Assembly: GCA_013204495.1 (NCBI GenBank)
Contig: JABMNQ010000062.1
Location: 1-6,775, forward strand
Direction of reading: 5' to 3'
Source: Candidatus Pelagibacter sp.
GTDB lineage: Bacteria; Pseudomonadota; Alphaproteobacteria; Pelagibacterales; Pelagibacteraceae
DNA length: 6,775 bases
Under the pieces are notes generated by a model. The model was not told where the DNA came from, ran no database searches, and saw only the letters and a program-made list of their open reading frames with translations. This document shows, piece after piece, positions 4,873 to 6,775 of this stretch (within the stretch, counting starts at the first letter, position 1; every line of letters begins with the position of its first letter). The position numbers were made by a program, and so were the translations under genes.

Positions 4873-5196
4873 TTATTTAGCTATTAACATGGGATGAAGT
4901 GTAAAAAATTCTGAGGGTTCGGATCTTAGTAAATGATCTCGATATTTATTATTAAATGTATCCAAATATTTTTTAAGTATAAAATCAGAATTTACATACT
5001 CAGGAAATTTATTTGCATAAACCATTGTATTGGTTGCAATTTCAATAAAGTAAGTAGATGGTTTTTCAATAGATCCAAACTTATCACCGCCGTTTGGACA
5101 TGAAATAGCATAAATTGAATTTATTTTTGACGGTTCTTTAATACTTTTAATTACAAAATTTATAGCGAGTAGAACGACTATAAAAACTATATTAGA
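4873..5196 (-). pseudogene. Truncated gene of unknown family, C-terminal part only
   Basis: The minus strand is open for 107 codons, ending in TAA at 4873-4875, with strongly protein-like content such as IYAISCPNGGDKFGSIEKPS, PEYVNSDFILKKYLDTFNNK and FFTLHPMLIAK at the end. There is no ATG, GTG or TTG in the first half; the first ATG (5023-5025) would leave only 50 residues. The start therefore appears to be lost. Near its upstream end the same DNA encodes, on the other strand, a fragment of a regulator, so a deletion or rearrangement junction probably lies around 5115-5170. I do not recognise the family. It lies between the Rieske and SDR genes in the same orientation and may once have belonged to the same pathway. 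An expressed 50-residue product cannot be ruled out. Confidence 0.55.
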
Positions 5197-5278
5197 TCAA
5201 GGAATTAAACTAAAATATTTTACTAAAATAATACCTGTTGCGGATAAAAGAAAAAAAATTTATGGTCAATTGGATTAG
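5165..5278 (+). pseudogene. Fragment of a winged-helix (MarR-like) regulator
   Basis: The plus-strand frame (open from 5114) reads SRTTIKTILDQGIKLKYF and continues to DKRKKIYGQLD and a TAG stop at 5276-5278. The pattern Ser-Arg-x-Thr in a recognition helix, then a short strand and a charged Asp-Lys-Arg-Lys wing, is that of MarR-type winged-helix regulators. Only about 37 residues of the DNA-binding part remain. The usual N-terminal helices and start codon are missing, and upstream codons (5114-5164) are hydrophobic and lie opposite the minus-strand gene remnant. I read it as the surviving end of a lost regulator gene, joined to another remnant. Confidence 0.5.
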
Positions 5279-5353
5279 AAGAAACAATGAAATCTTTAAA
5301 TTAAGTATATAATACCAATCGGAATCCAAGATTACCAAATCCTTAACCATGAT

Positions 5354-6595
5354 TCAAGATGAGTAATTCACATACCAATTACAAAATTGTCTACAATGAC
5401 TCTCGTCTTTAGAAAATATACCCGGTTTATAAAATTCTGAATTTGCACCATCAGTCATCGATTGACATAAAACAACATCTTCAGCATTAGTAACTTTCCA
5501 CACATCCGTCATATGCTTATATTCATAATCAATATTTTCTTTAGCATCTTTATGAACAATCCAACTTGTATAAACCACACATTTTTTTTCACTTAAAGGT
5601 AAAACCCAATTTGTTGCTATGTGGTCACTAGTAAAATGTATCCAGGCGTTTGGATTAAACCAAAAAGATAGGGTTCCCTCATCATAGTCTTTATGCGGGC
5701 CAATAAGTTTTGAGCTACAAGGCTTGCCATCAAAACTTGTGCTCTTGTAACCTTCTTTTAAAGGGTATCTTGCTATACGAGTACAGTCATGTTTATCAAA
5801 AGCATCTTCTTTCCAAGGTAAATCTTTTGACTCCCATCTTTTAACTGCTTTTTCAAATAACTCTAAATATTTTGGGTCTGAACTTCCATTAAAACTATTG
5901 TCACTAAAAAGTTTTAACAAACCTTTGTGGTTAACTGTACAATGACAACATTCTCGATTATTAATCATCACTGTTAACCAGTTAGCATTTATAACTTCTC
6001 GTTCATGATAAGCTAGTTTGTATTCATCATTTGATAAATTATATGCGCTTATATAAGGACTAATAACTTCAGACATTATATTAAGATCAGTCTTATCAGT
6101 TTCATTTTTTCCTAATCTTAAAAATAATAAGCCTGAAACTTCTTCAAGTTTTAAAGTGTCAAGATTGCAGTTTTTAGCTGCATCTGAATCGTTAAAATCT
6201 TTTGGCATTCTTGATGCTTTAAACAAAGTTCCATCATTGATATTGTAAGACCATTGATGGTTTTGACATATAATTCTTGAATTAAATTTCCCGTAATTAT
6301 CATTAACAAGTCTTGCACTTTGGTGGGCACATCTATTAACAAATGCTCTTATTTTTCCATCAAGTCCATGTAGAATAAAATAGGATTCATTAAATAATTG
6401 AAAAGTTAAAAAACTTCCTTTACTAGACACATCACCTCGCGTACCAACAAAAAACCATTTTTTATTAAAAAGCTTTTTCATTCGATCCAAATCAAATATT
6501 ATTGATTTAGGAAAAGAATAACCATCTAGGTAATCTTTAGTCATACATTTAACAAACCCAGAGCCACGATCCCTAAAATCTCTTTCATGAACCAA
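5354..6595 (-). CDS. Rieske non-heme iron oxygenase, large subunit, CntA/GbcA-like
   Basis: The 413-residue protein has both parts of a ring-hydroxylating-type oxygenase. The N-terminal Rieske [2Fe-2S] domain has Cys89-x-His91 and Cys110-x2-His113. The C-terminal catalytic domain carries the mononuclear iron site Glu215-x2-His218-x4-His223 (RECCHCTVNH), with Asp373 (NAEDVVLCQ) as the likely third ligand. The acidic residue before the first His normally links the Rieske centre of the neighbouring subunit; here it is Glu, as in carnitine oxygenase CntA, rather than the usual Asp. This and the C-terminal SEFYKPGIFSKDE block point to the group that oxidises N-methylated amines (carnitine, glycine betaine, stachydrine), but the substrate is not proven. 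No reductase gene is in the window. The start used is TTG at 6593-6595 without a clear ribosome binding site; ATG at Met18 (6542-6544) would also keep the whole domain. Confidence 0.93.
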   Translation of the reverse strand: MVHERDFRDRGSGFVKCMTKDYLDGYSFPKSIIFDLDRMKKLFNKKWFFVGTRGDVSSKGSFLTFQLFNESYFILHGLDGKIRAFVNRCAHQSARLVNDNYGKFNSRIICQNHQWSYNINDGTLFKASRMPKDFNDSDAAKNCNLDTLKLEEVSGLLFLRLGKNETDKTDLNIMSEVISPYISAYNLSNDEYKLAYHEREVINANWLTVMINNRECCHCTVNHKGLLKLFSDNSFNGSSDPKYLELFEKAVKRWESKDLPWKEDAFDKHDCTRIARYPLKEGYKSTSFDGKPCSSKLIGPHKDYDEGTLSFWFNPNAWIHFTSDHIATNWVLPLSEKKCVVYTSWIVHKDAKENIDYEYKHMTDVWKVTNAEDVVLCQSMTDGANSEFYKPGIFSKDESHCRQFCNWYVNYSS

Positions 6596-6651
6596 GATCT
6601 TAGCACAAAAATGTTACTCGTAGATAGGGTTTAATTTCGTTCAAACTTTTA

Positions 6652-6684
6652 ATTTTTGCTAACAAAGAATTATAAAACAACCCC
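6652..6684 (+). repeat. Doubtful partial fourth copy of the dispersed repeat
   Basis: TTTGCTAACAAAGAATTATAAAAC here resembles the 5' half of copy 2 (TTTGCTACAAAATAAGG then ATTATAAAAG), with a small indel in the middle. It is again intergenic and in the same orientation. The second block of the repeat is absent, so chance similarity in AT-rich DNA is possible. Confidence 0.25.
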
Positions 6685-6686
6685 AC

Positions 6687-6775
6687 TTATTTTTTTGACA
6701 GCTTATCTTTCATAGCTAATTTAAGCTTCTTTAAGGTTCTTAAATCGTACCAACTTTTAGGTCCTCTTTTTGAAC
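6687..6775 (-). CDS. C-terminal end of a small Lys-rich protein, possibly DUF465-like
   Basis: The minus strand is open from the right edge to TAA at 6687-6689 and encodes the last 28 residues of a protein: SKRGPKSWYDLRTLKKLKLA, then MKDKLSKK. The LKKLKLAMKDKL helix resembles the C-terminus of DUF465/YdcH-type small coiled-coil proteins, which end in a similar 'LKKxKLxLKDxI' helix. It is upstream of, and in the same orientation as, the Rieske gene, about 90 bp away. With only 28 residues, the family is a guess; that it is a real gene end is more likely. Confidence 0.5.
   Translation of the reverse strand, partial: SKRGPKSWYDLRTLKKLKLAMKDKLSKK

Noticed and set aside
6151..6342. 63-codon minus-strand ORF
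   Set aside because: It overlaps the Rieske domain in another frame on the same strand; the Rieske reading has the conserved cluster ligands.
1..6775. tRNA, rRNA, CRISPR array, insertion sequence or transposase
   Set aside because: I saw no tRNA cloverleaf, rRNA segment, regularly spaced direct repeats or transposase motifs on either strand.

Overview
The window is very AT-rich, with short A and T tracts everywhere and Lys/Asn/Ile-rich proteins. It carries a DUF1476-type ATPase-inhibitor gene, a family largely confined to Alphaproteobacteria. Together with the small exported protein, the compact gene style and the Rieske/SDR/PhyH oxidative enzymes, this suggests a marine Pelagibacterales (SAR11)-like alphaproteobacterium or a relative. 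That assignment is inference from composition and gene families; no marker gene is present.

Layout. Positions 1-62 hold the start of a membrane-protein gene on the minus strand that runs off the left edge. Positions 63-390 have no confident gene: a 62-bp dispersed repeat (copy 1), open but start-poor frames on the minus strand, and a perfect 11-bp inverted repeat just before a ribosome binding site. Then come a 68-aa exported helical protein (391-597, +), a candidate structured RNA (about 608-680, +) and the DUF1476 gene (739-1053, +). Converging on these is a DjlA-like J-domain protein (1135-1881, -), preceded by a 29-codon signal-peptide ORF that overlaps its start codon by ATGA.

Positions 1968-2534 look like a gene graveyard: short protein-like pieces in several frames and repeat copy 2. 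A two-helix membrane protein of unknown function follows (2535-2876, +), then repeat copy 3.

The right half is on the minus strand and, in transcription order, holds the end of a small Lys-rich protein (6687-6775), a Rieske oxygenase alpha subunit (5354-6595), a 560-bp stretch with two broken gene fragments in opposite orientations, an SDR dehydrogenase of the sugar 1-dehydrogenase type (4024-4791) and a PhyH-family Fe(II)/2-oxoglutarate dioxygenase (3121-4020). The SDR and PhyH genes are 3 bp apart and surely co-transcribed. The Rieske gene may serve the same pathway but is separated by the debris.

How the genes may work together: the Rieske enzyme has the Glu-x2-His-x4-His iron site seen in quaternary-amine oxygenases of the CntA/GbcA type. 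With a hydroxylating dioxygenase and a dehydrogenase nearby, the block reads as an oxidative catabolic island for a small organic compound. The substrate cannot be fixed from sequence, and no reductase partner is in the window. The strongest unexplained signals are the dispersed repeat (three clear copies plus one doubtful, all in the same orientation), the structured intergenic RNA candidate, and the fused gene remnants at 4873-5278.
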